Origin: Litorilinea aerophila
GTDB taxonomy: Bacteria > Chloroflexota > Anaerolineae > Caldilineales > Caldilineaceae
Reading direction: 5' to 3'
Length of the DNA: 64,000 nt
Assembly (NCBI RefSeq): GCF_006569185.2
Contig: NZ_VIGC02000026.1
Span: 1-64,000 of the forward strand
This document shows positions 44,145 through 52,771 of the stretch, one piece after another (the stretch's first letter is position 1; each line of letters starts with the position of its first letter). The translations under genes and the position numbers were made by a program. Under the pieces are notes generated by a model. That model did no database searches. It was not told the DNA's origin and saw nothing but the letters and a program-made list of their open reading frames with translations.

Positions 44145-45512
44145 ATGGAGAATCGCAAGTTAAGTCGCCGCAGCCTGCTGAAATGGATGGCCGCCGGCTC
44201 GGCTACGGCCGCCCTGGCTGCCTGTGCCCCGGCCGCGGCCCCAGCGGACAGCGGCAGCGGCCAGCAGCAGAGCGCCGAGTCCGCCGCGGCCCCAAGCAAG
44301 GACAAGGTGCAGATGAGTGTCGCCACCTTTGCGGCTGAGCTACACGACTGGCAGCGGGAGTTCTCCCGCCGCTGGGCCGAGGAGCACGCAGACCAGGTGG
44401 ACCTCCAGATCGAAGAGGTGGTCTACAACGAGATGGCCAAGCTACAGCTGGCCCGCTCCGCCTCTGGCACCCTGTGGGACGTGGTCTTCAGCGGCATCAA
44501 GTGGTTCCCCTTCTCCGCCTCCAAGAACATGTTCCTGGTGCTGGACGACTTCCTGGCCAACCGGGAGGATGCCAACCTGGATGACTTCTTCTCCACAGCT
44601 TTAGCAGGCGGCTACCTGGACGGCAAGCTGTATGGCCTGCCCTACGAGATTCATCCGGGCAACCCGGCGCTGGTGGCCTTCAACGTGGACATGTTGGAGG
44701 AAAAGGGGCTGCCTCTGCCCACAGACGACTGGGATGTGAACCAGTACGCCGACCTGGTCGCCCAGGCCACCGATCCCGACAACAAGATCTACGGCACCAA
44801 CTATCTGCCGGGCAACTACTACGACTTCGAGTCCCTCTCCCGGGCCTACGGCACCGACATCATGGACCCGGAGCGGAAGCAGTTCTGGTTCAACACCGAC
44901 GAGCTCAACCGGGCGGCGGCCCGCTGGATTGTGGACCTGCGCACCAAGCTCCATGCGGCGCCCTCCCGGGAGGATGCCCAGGGGCTGGACTTCACGGCCG
45001 GCGTGCTGGCCACCGCCGTCACCGGCTCCTACAGTGTCAACGGCTGGGGGACCACCATCGGCGACAAGTTCCGTCACGATTGGGCCCTCTTCCCCAAGGG
45101 GCCGGATGGCAAGCGGGGCTACACCGCCTTCACCTCCAACTATTCCTGCTCGGCCCAGACCAAAGCGCCGGACCTGGCCGTGGATCTGCTCCTCTACCTT
45201 ACCTCCACCGAGGCCGGCCTCTGGTCCGCCCTGGAGCAGGGCACAGGGCAGCCCAACGCCCGCCGCTCTGTGTGGGAGAACGAGGAGTTCCTCAGCAAGT
45301 CCCATCCCATCTTCCGCCGGATCCTGGACATGTACAACAACCCGGACATTCCTGGTCCGTTCCCCATGCCCTACAACCTGCGCTTCCAGGAACTGCAGGA
45401 CAACTGGGCCAACACCTCGCCGGACCTGTTCTACGGCGATGTGGAGTATGAGGAGGGCATGCAGATGGTGCAGGAGGCCTGCCAGGAGATCCTGGACCTG
45501 CCGCGTGCGTAA
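44145..45512 (+). CDS. Sugar ABC transporter substrate-binding lipoprotein
   Basis: 455 residues of the family-1 binding-protein group. The N-terminus MENRKLSRRSLLKWMAAGSA has a Tat-like RR motif and then a lipobox (ALAACAP), so the mature protein is anchored by Cys. An Ala/Ser/Gln linker precedes two lobes; YLDGKLYGLPYEIHPGNPAL is the typical hinge-side segment. ATG 44145 follows AGAGGAGGA. It serves the two permeases upstream. Followed by a strong hairpin. Confidence 0.9.
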   Translation: MENRKLSRRSLLKWMAAGSATAALAACAPAAAPADSGSGQQQSAESAAAPSKDKVQMSVATFAAELHDWQREFSRRWAEEHADQVDLQIEEVVYNEMAKLQLARSASGTLWDVVFSGIKWFPFSASKNMFLVLDDFLANREDANLDDFFSTALAGGYLDGKLYGLPYEIHPGNPALVAFNVDMLEEKGLPLPTDDWDVNQYADLVAQATDPDNKIYGTNYLPGNYYDFESLSRAYGTDIMDPERKQFWFNTDELNRAAARWIVDLRTKLHAAPSREDAQGLDFTAGVLATAVTGSYSVNGWGTTIGDKFRHDWALFPKGPDGKRGYTAFTSNYSCSAQTKAPDLAVDLLLYLTSTEAGLWSALEQGTGQPNARRSVWENEEFLSKSHPIFRRILDMYNNPDIPGPFPMPYNLRFQELQDNWANTSPDLFYGDVEYEEGMQMVQEACQEILDLPRA

Positions 45513-45545
45513 GAACGTTCGCTTGGCATAAAGGGTAAAAGCAAA

Positions 45546-45572
45546 GGGGGCACGGCCAACGGCCATGCCCCC
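45546..45572. terminator. Hairpin terminator between convergent genes
   Basis: GGGGGCA...TGCCCCC encloses GGCC/GGCC with one mismatch and an AAC loop. The U-tract is weak on both strands. It lies between the convergent binding-protein and LysE genes. Confidence 0.6.
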
Positions 45573-45615
45573 TTATGCTTGTATGCTTGCCCGAACAGAT
45601 CGAACCAACAGGCGG

Positions 45616-46236
45616 TCAGGCAGCCAACGCCCCCACGGCCTGATACACCTGACTGCCCCCGATGGCGACCATGGCAAGGGCAGCCACCGCCAGCAACAGC
45701 CGGGTGACCTGGGGATTCAGCCGGCCGGCAGACGAAAAGAGAAGGATCAGGGCAAACAGGCCGCCGATGAAGACCACATAAAACCCCAGCACAAAGCTCA
45801 GCCCGACGCCCACCGCCTGTTGAAGCCCCTGCATCATGATGGGGCCGGCCACCAGCCCCCAAAAAAGGTAGGGATTCGGGTTCAGAAAGTTGACAATCAC
45901 CGCCTGCAGCAGGTTCTCACGGACAACCTGCTCGGCCGGTTGAAACTGGGGCGCTGCCCGCCGCAGGGAGAGCAGCAGACGGGCAGCCAGGTAGAGGAGG
46001 AAGAGCCCCCCACCCAGACGCAGCAGGTGGAGGAACCAGGCAGGCGTCTGGGTCAGGACCAGGAGCACCGCTGCAATGATGGGGCCATCCGTGATCAAAG
46101 GGGCGAAGATAGCCGGCAGGGTACGCCGGAAGCCATGTTGCAACGCCTGGGCAATGACGTACAGTTTAAACGGGCTGGGCGTCAGCACCGTGGGCAACGC
46201 CAGGGCCGCCCCCTGCAAAAAATAGAGAACCATCAT
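45616..46236 (-). CDS. LysE/RhtB-family exporter
   Basis: 206 residues with about six membrane helices. The N-terminus (GAALALPTVLTPSPFKLYVI) and the NFLNPNPYLFW motif are typical of LysE-type amino-acid exporters. The substrate cannot be read from sequence. It lies 26 bp after the PLP-enzyme gene and probably shares its transcript, suggesting export of an amino acid or derivative handled by that enzyme. Confidence 0.82.
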   Translation of the reverse strand: MMVLYFLQGAALALPTVLTPSPFKLYVIAQALQHGFRRTLPAIFAPLITDGPIIAAVLLVLTQTPAWFLHLLRLGGGLFLLYLAARLLLSLRRAAPQFQPAEQVVRENLLQAVIVNFLNPNPYLFWGLVAGPIMMQGLQQAVGVGLSFVLGFYVVFIGGLFALILLFSSAGRLNPQVTRLLLAVAALAMVAIGGSQVYQAVGALAA

Positions 46237-46262
46237 CGCTTTCTACCCTCTTCAAGTTTTCC

Positions 46263-47354
46263 TCAGCGCAGTTGTCCACGCCCCTGGATGTTCCACACCA
46301 CCTCCACCGTCCCGTCCCGAATGCCATAGAGACGGTCGTGGAGGCAGACGGTGGCATCGCCGTAGCCCACCACCATGTCGAAGGCCTCCCCCACCTGCCA
46401 GCCCTCCTCAGCAGCAGGCAAGGTGATGATGCCATGCTCGGCCGACAACAGAAAACGCGCCACGGCAAAGGGCAGCGGCTGCGGAGGCGGATACCCCCGG
46501 GGGGCGGTCTTAAAGCCGGCATCGCAGATGATCCGATCCGGGGCCGGCCGGCTGGTCACGGTGGTGCGGATGAACAGGGCCGGCTCCAGGGAGATCCCCC
46601 ACGCCTGGTACGACTGGTCACAGAAGATGGCGCCGCCCGCCTGAATCTCCGTGACACCCGGCAGGAACGGGGTGATCTGATAGGTGCCGCTGCCGCCCGC
46701 GCTGACCACCTCCACGGGGATGCCGTGCTCCCTACACAGGGCCACGCTCTCCATCAGCAGCCCGATACTTCGCTCCACACATCGGCGCCTCTCCGCCGGG
46801 TCCTCCACAGCCAGGGCGTGGCCCTCCCACGTCATCAGGCCCAGAAAGCGCACACCCGGTGTCTCCAGGATGTGGCGGGCCAGGGCCCGGGTAGGTTCCC
46901 CCGGCTGGGTCCCCGCCCGGTGCATGCCCGTGTCCACCTCCACCAGCAGCCCCACCTCCACCCCAGCCGCCCGGGCGGCCGCGGCGATGGCCGCCACATT
47001 GCCGGCGTTGTCCACCGCCACCTTCACATCGGCGTGGCGCTGCAGATGTACCAGCCGGGCGATCTTCTGGGGCGTGACCACCTGGTTGGCCACCAGGATG
47101 TCCCGGATGCCGGCGGCCGCCATCACCTCGGCTTCACCCAGTTTGGCACAGGTGATGCCGATGGCCCCCGCCGCCAGCAGTTTATGGGCGATGGCCGGCA
47201 CCTTAATGCCCTTGGTATGGGGGCGCCATTTCACCCCAGCCGCCTGGAAATGGCGGGCCAGCGCGGCAATGTTCCGCTCCAGGCGGTCCAGATCGACCCA
47301 CAACACCGGCGTATCCAGCTCCGCCTTCCGCAGCCCCACTTCCACTTGCACCAT
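46263..47354 (-). CDS. PLP-dependent DSD1/D-threonine-aldolase family enzyme
   Basis: 363 residues of the alanine-racemase-like N-terminal barrel plus D-serine-dehydratase-like C-terminal domain. Lys48 in RPHTKGIK is the PLP Schiff-base residue; LVEVDTGMHRAGT and SAGGSGTYQ are phosphate-binding blocks. The C-terminal EHGIITL and LHDRLYG hold candidate metal ligands. Family members are D-threonine aldolases or D-serine dehydratases; which reaction applies is open. It pairs with the LysE gene downstream. Confidence 0.85.
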   Translation of the reverse strand: MVQVEVGLRKAELDTPVLWVDLDRLERNIAALARHFQAAGVKWRPHTKGIKVPAIAHKLLAAGAIGITCAKLGEAEVMAAAGIRDILVANQVVTPQKIARLVHLQRHADVKVAVDNAGNVAAIAAAARAAGVEVGLLVEVDTGMHRAGTQPGEPTRALARHILETPGVRFLGLMTWEGHALAVEDPAERRRCVERSIGLLMESVALCREHGIPVEVVSAGGSGTYQITPFLPGVTEIQAGGAIFCDQSYQAWGISLEPALFIRTTVTSRPAPDRIICDAGFKTAPRGYPPPQPLPFAVARFLLSAEHGIITLPAAEEGWQVGEAFDMVVGYGDATVCLHDRLYGIRDGTVEVVWNIQGRGQLR

Positions 47355-47417
47355 GCTCGGCTCCTTTTTCTATTAGGGGAATTGGGTGATTAGGTTACCA
47401 GGGGATTAGGGAATTGG

Positions 47418-47473
47418 GTGACTGGATGATTGGACGAGGTGTCATCCCCCAATCATCTAATCCCCCCAGTCAC
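47418..47473 (-). terminator. Inverted repeat after the PHP gene
   Basis: GTGACTG plus GATGATTGG (47418-47433) pair with CCAATCATC and CAGTCAC (47449-47473), with an internal bulge. It directly follows the PHP gene stop on the minus strand. The adjacent 47370-47417 has repeated GGGATTAGG/GGTGATTAGG. Confidence 0.45.
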
Positions 47474-48381
47474 TACCCTTCCAGCCAGATGGGGTTGGTC
47501 CACGCGCGACCGCCGTGGGCATCCCGCACGGTGATTCGACAGTAGGGGCTGTTGAAGTTGGCCAGGCTCAGGGTGGCTTCCATCAGGCCCGGCTGCGCGG
47601 CCGAAACCGAGGCCGCCCCCTTGCCGGTGACGAAGATGCGCTCCGCCGGCGAGCAGCGGACGTAGACCTCCTGGCCGGGGACAACCCGAACATCGAAGAT
47701 CTGGGGCCCGGTGCTGGAGTAGAAATGGCCGGCCTTCAGCGCCGCCAACAGCGCCTCCGGCGTCAGGTCTTCACTTTTGACGTAGACCCAGCCCCGGGCG
47801 AAATCGTGGCGCTGGCGCACGCCGTGGAAATCATCTGCGGCGTAGACGAAGTAGCGATGCCCCCGGCTCAGGAGTACGTCGGTGATGTGCCAGCTGTCGG
47901 CCCGGTCGTTGTGGTCCACAGCCACCCCGTTGAAGACCTCGATGGCGTGGATGGGCCCCAGGGCCAGGATGTCGGCCTCGGTCAAGGTATACCACTGGGG
48001 ATGGGCCGCGGCCACGAAGGCCCCGGCCGCCAGGGCCCGCTGGGCCAACTCAGGCCCGCTCTCCTCCTCCGGCGTGGCGGCAAAATCCAGGGGCAGGCCC
48101 ACAGCCAGGATGTGCCAGAGCCCGCCCAGTTCGGTGCTACCGCTGTGCAGCTCGGCCCCCAGCAGAGTGGTGAAGTCGTCGGTGCGGTAGGGACGGGTAT
48201 CCACCAGGGGGAACTCGTAACGGGCCATGAAATGGTCGGTCAGGGCGATAAAGTGGTAACCGTTTTCCCGATACAACTGGCAGACGGCTTCCGGCGTCAG
48301 TCCGCCGTCGGACCGGGTGGAATGGGTGTGAAGGTTGCCGCGCCAGAAGCGGCCGGGCAGGTGAAACGGTAAATGCTCCAT
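47473..48381 (-). CDS. PHP-domain phosphoesterase-like protein
   Basis: 302 residues. The PHP metal-binding motifs are present: GNLHTHSTRSDGGLTPE, FIALTDH, LGAELHSG and AAAHPQW, with a later ADDFHG. A C-terminal beta-rich segment (about 230-300) follows. PHP proteins hydrolyse phosphoesters, often nucleotides or sugar phosphates. ATG 48381 begins the conserved region. It is 40 bp after the dipeptidase gene and probably co-transcribed. Confidence 0.85.
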   Translation of the reverse strand: MEHLPFHLPGRFWRGNLHTHSTRSDGGLTPEAVCQLYRENGYHFIALTDHFMARYEFPLVDTRPYRTDDFTTLLGAELHSGSTELGGLWHILAVGLPLDFAATPEEESGPELAQRALAAGAFVAAAHPQWYTLTEADILALGPIHAIEVFNGVAVDHNDRADSWHITDVLLSRGHRYFVYAADDFHGVRQRHDFARGWVYVKSEDLTPEALLAALKAGHFYSSTGPQIFDVRVVPGQEVYVRCSPAERIFVTGKGAASVSAAQPGLMEATLSLANFNSPYCRITVRDAHGGRAWTNPIWLEG

Positions 48382-48421
48382 GGTTGTCCTTTCTGAGCGA
48401 TTACAGCCTATGATGGCCTGT

Positions 48422-49519
48422 TTACGCTGTTGTGTACGAATGGCTCCACGCCTGGCGGAAGAGGCGCAGCCAGTTGCCGTGGAGAATGGCCCGGATGTCA
48501 TCGTCGCTGTAGCCCCGATCGGCCAGCAGACCGGTGAGCTTTTGGAGGTCGGCGATGGTATCCAGGTCGCTGGGCGACTGCTCCCGGCCATAGCCGCCGT
48601 CCAGATCGGTGCCGATGGCCGCGTGGCGGCTGTTCCCCGCCAGCTGGCAAATGTGGTCGATGTGATCCACCACTGTTGCCATGGTGACGTCTTCGTTGCT
48701 GGTCACGTTGTTGATCCAGCCAGGCTTCAGCATCCAGGCGTCAAAGGCCGCACCGATGACCCCGTCCCGCTGGAAGATGGCCTGGAGCTGTTCGTCGCTG
48801 AACTGCCGCTGGTGGGGCACCAGCGCGCGGCAGTTGTTGTGGCTGGCCAGCACCAGCCCGTCGTAGTGCTCCAGGGCCTGCCAGAAGGCCTGGTCGGAAC
48901 AGTGGGTCAGATCCAGGAGGATGCCCAGGCGCGCCATCTCCCGGAGCAGGGGAACGCCCAGCTCGGTCAGGCCCAGCTCTGTGCCGGTGCCACCACAGTA
49001 GCGGCCCGGGCCGTAGTGGGTGGGGCCCAGCAGGCGCAGGCCGGCCTGCCACCACGCCTCCAGCTGTTCTGGATGGAGGATGGGGTCGGCTCCCTCCATG
49101 CTGATGATGAAACCCAGGGGCGGCGTCTGGTCCGTCTCCTCGGGGTGGGCGGCGTCCCAGGCCTGCCATTCGGCCACATGGCGTTCCAGCCCCTCCAGGT
49201 CGGTGATGATGCGGGCATGTCCTTCCTGTTCCAGCGCCCGGTAGTAGGCCAGCTGGCCGTGGGCCATGCCGTAGGCCTGGGTGGGGGAGTCGTAGTCGAT
49301 GTGGGGGGCGGGGCGGCCGGTGGAGCGGGCGATGAGGGTGGCGACGCTGAGGAAGATGCGCCCCCGCCGCATCTCCGGGAAGGCGACCGTCCCCTGGGCG
49401 CGCCCCTTGCCCGGCACCCGCTGCTCCGTGGTGCGGATGGTGTAGACCGAGCGGAGGAGATCCCGGTTCCAGTTCAGGGCGTTCATGGACAGATCCAAAT
49501 GGGCGTCGATAATCAACAT
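48422..49519 (-). CDS. Membrane-dipeptidase-family (M19) peptidase
   Basis: 365 residues. IDAHLDLSMNAL carries the first zinc ligands (H-x-D); a bridging Glu in SMEGADP, LDLTHCSD (His), LASHNNC (His) and IGTDLDGG (Asp) complete the M19 active site. Typical substrates are dipeptides, with D-amino acids often accepted at the second position. No signal peptide, so cytoplasmic. ATG 49519 follows AAGGAGGAACC. It fits the peptide-utilisation theme of the window. Confidence 0.9.
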   Translation of the reverse strand: MLIIDAHLDLSMNALNWNRDLLRSVYTIRTTEQRVPGKGRAQGTVAFPEMRRGRIFLSVATLIARSTGRPAPHIDYDSPTQAYGMAHGQLAYYRALEQEGHARIITDLEGLERHVAEWQAWDAAHPEETDQTPPLGFIISMEGADPILHPEQLEAWWQAGLRLLGPTHYGPGRYCGGTGTELGLTELGVPLLREMARLGILLDLTHCSDQAFWQALEHYDGLVLASHNNCRALVPHQRQFSDEQLQAIFQRDGVIGAAFDAWMLKPGWINNVTSNEDVTMATVVDHIDHICQLAGNSRHAAIGTDLDGGYGREQSPSDLDTIADLQKLTGLLADRGYSDDDIRAILHGNWLRLFRQAWSHSYTTA

Positions 49520-49575
49520 GGTTGGTTCCTCCTTTTGAATGTACAAATTGAATGTACAAAAATCCCCGTTCTTCT

Positions 49576-49599
49576 GTCACGCAAGGATGCGTGACCTAC
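49576..49599 (-). repeat. GTAG-bordered hairpin element
   Basis: On the minus strand GTAG followed by GTCACGCATCCTTGCGTGAC, a perfect stem. Nearly identical to the elements at 27193 and 27324. Confidence 0.75.
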
Positions 49600-49652
49600 G
49601 CAACTGCGCACCAGGCCGAAGGTCAGGAGTCCATCCTATCCAGGGCAGGCCG

Positions 49653-50714
49653 TCAATAGCGCAGAACAGCCGTCACCGGCAGGTGATCCGAGGCGCCCCG
49701 GCGGGTGCGCCGGTTGAAGGGCCGGGGCCGGCCGCTGCGGGTGGCCACCAGCGGGTGCCGGAAGATCTGGACGCTCTCCCGATCCAGGGTGAGGCCCCGG
49801 CCGGAGACCAGCCCCCGGCTGGCCACGATCTGGTCCAGGATCTGGTACCGGTTGGGGAATTTCTCACCTGTGGAGAGGGAGTCCAGGAAAAAGGTGCCCG
49901 TGTTGGGCTGGTGCAAAAATTTCCACATGGCGTTGTAGAGGAAAACATCCTGGGCCCGGTAGTCGGCCGTCTCCCGGCGAAAGTTGTCGATGTCATTGGT
50001 GGGCCCGATGACCCGATCCAGCTCGCTGGAGGCCCGCAGGTGGTCGATGACGCTGCGATCCGCCGGCTCATCGTTGAAATCCCCCACCACCATGACCTTG
50101 TTCTCCCAGCGGGCCCGCACGGTGGCCAGATCATTGGCCGCCCGCAGGCGCTCGTACTCCTCGGGGCTCACCTTGACGTGCTCTTCCACCAGCAGGGCGA
50201 TGTGCTCCGCCACGGCAATGCGCAGGGGCTCGCTGCGGTAGCGCCCCAGGCGGCGGGATGGCCAGTGGCTGGCGATAAGCACCAGCCGTTCCCCGGTGGC
50301 GTTGATCTCAAACTCCACCTCGAAGACGTCCCGGGTGCGATAGCGGAGGTGAACCAGGTGAGAGCGCATGGCCAGGAGGCTCAGCTTACGCCGGTCGTAG
50401 GCCACGGCCACGTCAATCCCCCGCAGATCCCGGGTGCCGCTGGGATCCCGGGCCACGGTCAGGTGCGCATTGCCCATGGCCTCAACCAGGGCAGCCAGCA
50501 GATCATCCTTTTCAATTTCTGCCACAGCCAGCAATTCCGGACCGGCGCCGTTGTGGGTGGCGTTCAGCCCCGCGGCCAGGTTGGCCATCTTGGCCCGGAA
50601 TACCTGAGGGGTCCAGCCGTGGGCAGCGGTGAACTGGAAATCCCGGGAAATGGGATCGTCGTCCGTGTCGAAGAAGTTCTCCAGATTCCACCAGACAAAG
50701 CGAATGGTTCCCAT
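49653..50714 (-). CDS. Endonuclease/exonuclease/phosphatase family protein
   Basis: 353 residues of the EEP fold. WWNLENFFD has the conserved Asn; LAVAEIE the metal-binding Glu; IASHWPSR the His; VVGDFNDEP the D-x-N pair; and RGASDHLPV the final Asp-His. It hydrolyses phosphodiesters or phosphomonoesters in nucleic acids or lipids; the substrate is open. ATG 50714 is preferred; a TTG start at 50750 would overlap the upstream stop. Confidence 0.87.
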   Translation of the reverse strand: MGTIRFVWWNLENFFDTDDDPISRDFQFTAAHGWTPQVFRAKMANLAAGLNATHNGAGPELLAVAEIEKDDLLAALVEAMGNAHLTVARDPSGTRDLRGIDVAVAYDRRKLSLLAMRSHLVHLRYRTRDVFEVEFEINATGERLVLIASHWPSRRLGRYRSEPLRIAVAEHIALLVEEHVKVSPEEYERLRAANDLATVRARWENKVMVVGDFNDEPADRSVIDHLRASSELDRVIGPTNDIDNFRRETADYRAQDVFLYNAMWKFLHQPNTGTFFLDSLSTGEKFPNRYQILDQIVASRGLVSGRGLTLDRESVQIFRHPLVATRSGRPRPFNRRTRRGASDHLPVTAVLRY

Positions 50715-50746
50715 GAGAGGTAAGCCCTGCTCGTGTTCAGCTATGC

Positions 50747-51169
50747 TCAATTGAAGTCTTCGCCGATGATGCGTTCAGGCTCCACCACCAGGAGGACCTG
50801 GCTGGCGTCCCGGGTGGCTTCGTGATAGACCCGGGCGCTCTCCTCGTCTTCGTAGTAGCGGCGGATGATCCGCCAGCGCATCTCCTCCTGCAGGGGAGCG
50901 CCGTTTTCCACGATGGCCACCCGCCCGCGAATGAGCACGTAGCGGTAATCGGGTGGACAGCCATCCACGCAGATGGTCACCCGGGGATCCCGGCGCAGGT
51001 TGCGCACCTTGGCCGTTCGGCTGCTGGTGCTGATGTAGAGGCGTCCCCCTTCGTAGAGGTACCAGACGGGGCTCACCTGGGGCGGGCCATCCCCGGCGTT
51101 GGTGGCCACGATGGCGTTGCGGGGCGCCTGGAGAAACGCCTCGATCTGGGTCTGGGTCATGGATGCCAT
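50747..51169 (-). CDS. Pyridoxamine-phosphate-oxidase-fold flavoprotein
   Basis: 140 residues of the split-barrel PPOX family. NAIVATNAGDGPPQVSPVWYLYEGGRLYI is the conserved start (shown in part: NAIVATNAGDG and VSPVWY), followed by TAKVRNLRRDPRVTICVD and VLIRGRVAIV. Members use FMN or coenzyme F420. It runs into the EEP gene. Function could be oxidation of a small molecule or a stress-related F420 reductase. Confidence 0.83.
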   Translation of the reverse strand: MASMTQTQIEAFLQAPRNAIVATNAGDGPPQVSPVWYLYEGGRLYISTSSRTAKVRNLRRDPRVTICVDGCPPDYRYVLIRGRVAIVENGAPLQEEMRWRIIRRYYEDEESARVYHEATRDASQVLLVVEPERIIGEDFN

Positions 51170-51216
51170 GGTAAGCAGTCACTCCTTTCTGACTGAGCTC
51201 CAGAGAGCACCAGGGA

Positions 51217-52710
51217 TTACGACGGGAGCGGACGCCGCAGGTGGCGATAGGGAAAGCGGCTCAGGTTGGCGGTGCAGAGGCCGGATGTGTCCATCTCGAT
51301 GACGCCGGCTGCGATGGGCAGATAGGCTGCCCGGTAAGCCACGGCCGACTTCACCACGATCATCTTCTGCTGCTCCGGGATCACGCCGACCCCTCGCAGC
51401 TGGGCCAGGTCGAAGGGAGGAATTTTTCGCTCAGTCAAGATGATGTTCACGCCGCCGACCCGCAGCCAGACCGTACGCCCCATCTGAATCACGTTGCCGA
51501 AGAAAGAGGCGAAATGGTTATCGGGCAGCTCGCAGGTGAAGGTGCCGGGGCTGAGGCGCCGCACTTCTCCCTGGACGGCCACCGGCTGGCCGTGCCAGCG
51601 GTCCACTTTGCCGCCCACCGATAGCGACACCTGGGCGCCTTCGCCTGCTTCCCAACAGGCCGCCACCGCCTCCGGGTCGGCCAGGACGATGGTCCCCTCC
51701 TGGACGTCATGGGCCAGCATGGCCCGCAGCGCATCGGTGCCGTCACCGGGCGTCCCCCCGCCGATGTTATCGGCCGAATCCACCAGGATGTACGGCCCGC
51801 CGGGGCTGGCCAGGGCCTGGGCCACGGCCTCTTCAGGGGGCAGAAAGCGGGGCAGGGCGGCATCCCGGTGGGCCAGCAGGATGTCTGCCAGCTCCTGGGC
51901 GTAGCGCCGGGCCAGGGCCGGGTTGTCGTCGGTGGTGACGATGAGGCTGGGGCCGGTATCCGGCGTGTCGGCGTAGGCAAAGCCCCCCATGACGCAGATG
52001 GAGATCACAGACGGCTCGGCCCGCATCTCCGCCGCCCGGGCATGGACGGCACGCAGGGGCAGGTCGTCGGTGCCGGTGGCCTGGGGCGCCAGGAGGAGGG
52101 GCGGCTGCACCAGGGCCGCGGCGGGGCGGATCTCCCCCTGCAGGAGTTGGGCCATCACCGCCGCCGACTCCAGCCCCCGCGCGTGGGGATCCACATGGGG
52201 GTTGGTGTTGAAGGCGATCAGGACGTCGGCCAGCTCCACGGTGGGGCGACCGATGTTGCCGTGCATGTCCAGCACCACCACGATGGGTACGTCTGGCCCT
52301 ACCACGCCCCGCACCGCCTCCAGGGTGTGGCTTTCCGTGTCCAGGCTGATCTCGGTGACCATGGCCCCGTGGAGGGCCAGCAGCACGCCGTCTACGGGCA
52401 GGGCGGCTTCCAGCCGGGCCAGCAGTCGCTCCAGGAGGGTCTGGTAGGCGTGGGCAGTGACGATGCCGCCGGGCATGGCGGCGCCGTAGGCTGTGGGCAG
52501 CAGGGTCCATCCCCGTTCCTGTGCCCCCTGGATCATGCCCCCGATGGCGGAGCGGGTTTCGGCCATGGCCGTCAGCATGTCCGCGCCCTCGTGGAGGGAC
52601 TGGGCGGCGAAATCGGCCAGGGTGGTGGGTGTCTCGGCAAAGCTATGGGTCTCGTGGATGATGCCTCCCAGGGCAATACGGGGGGAGCGCCGATCCGCAG
52701 ATGCGTCCAT
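51217..52710 (-). CDS. M81-family metallopeptidase (MlrC type)
   Basis: 497 residues, the family's usual size. It begins near RIALGGIIHETHSF, with putative zinc ligands; VLLALHGAMV, VVLDMHGNIG, FNTNPHVD and DSADNIGGGTPGDGTD are conserved M81 blocks, and a C-terminal MlrC domain ends in VVKSAVAYRAAY. MlrC degrades linearised microcystin, but most homologues act on unknown peptides or amides and travel with peptide transporters. No signal peptide. Confidence 0.9.
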   Translation of the reverse strand: MDASADRRSPRIALGGIIHETHSFAETPTTLADFAAQSLHEGADMLTAMAETRSAIGGMIQGAQERGWTLLPTAYGAAMPGGIVTAHAYQTLLERLLARLEAALPVDGVLLALHGAMVTEISLDTESHTLEAVRGVVGPDVPIVVVLDMHGNIGRPTVELADVLIAFNTNPHVDPHARGLESAAVMAQLLQGEIRPAAALVQPPLLLAPQATGTDDLPLRAVHARAAEMRAEPSVISICVMGGFAYADTPDTGPSLIVTTDDNPALARRYAQELADILLAHRDAALPRFLPPEEAVAQALASPGGPYILVDSADNIGGGTPGDGTDALRAMLAHDVQEGTIVLADPEAVAACWEAGEGAQVSLSVGGKVDRWHGQPVAVQGEVRRLSPGTFTCELPDNHFASFFGNVIQMGRTVWLRVGGVNIILTERKIPPFDLAQLRGVGVIPEQQKMIVVKSAVAYRAAYLPIAAGVIEMDTSGLCTANLSRFPYRHLRRPLPS

Positions 52711-52771
52711 GTCAACATCCTCCTGGGCTGAACAGGGGCAACGTTTGGGATAGATCTGGGGGAAGGAAACT

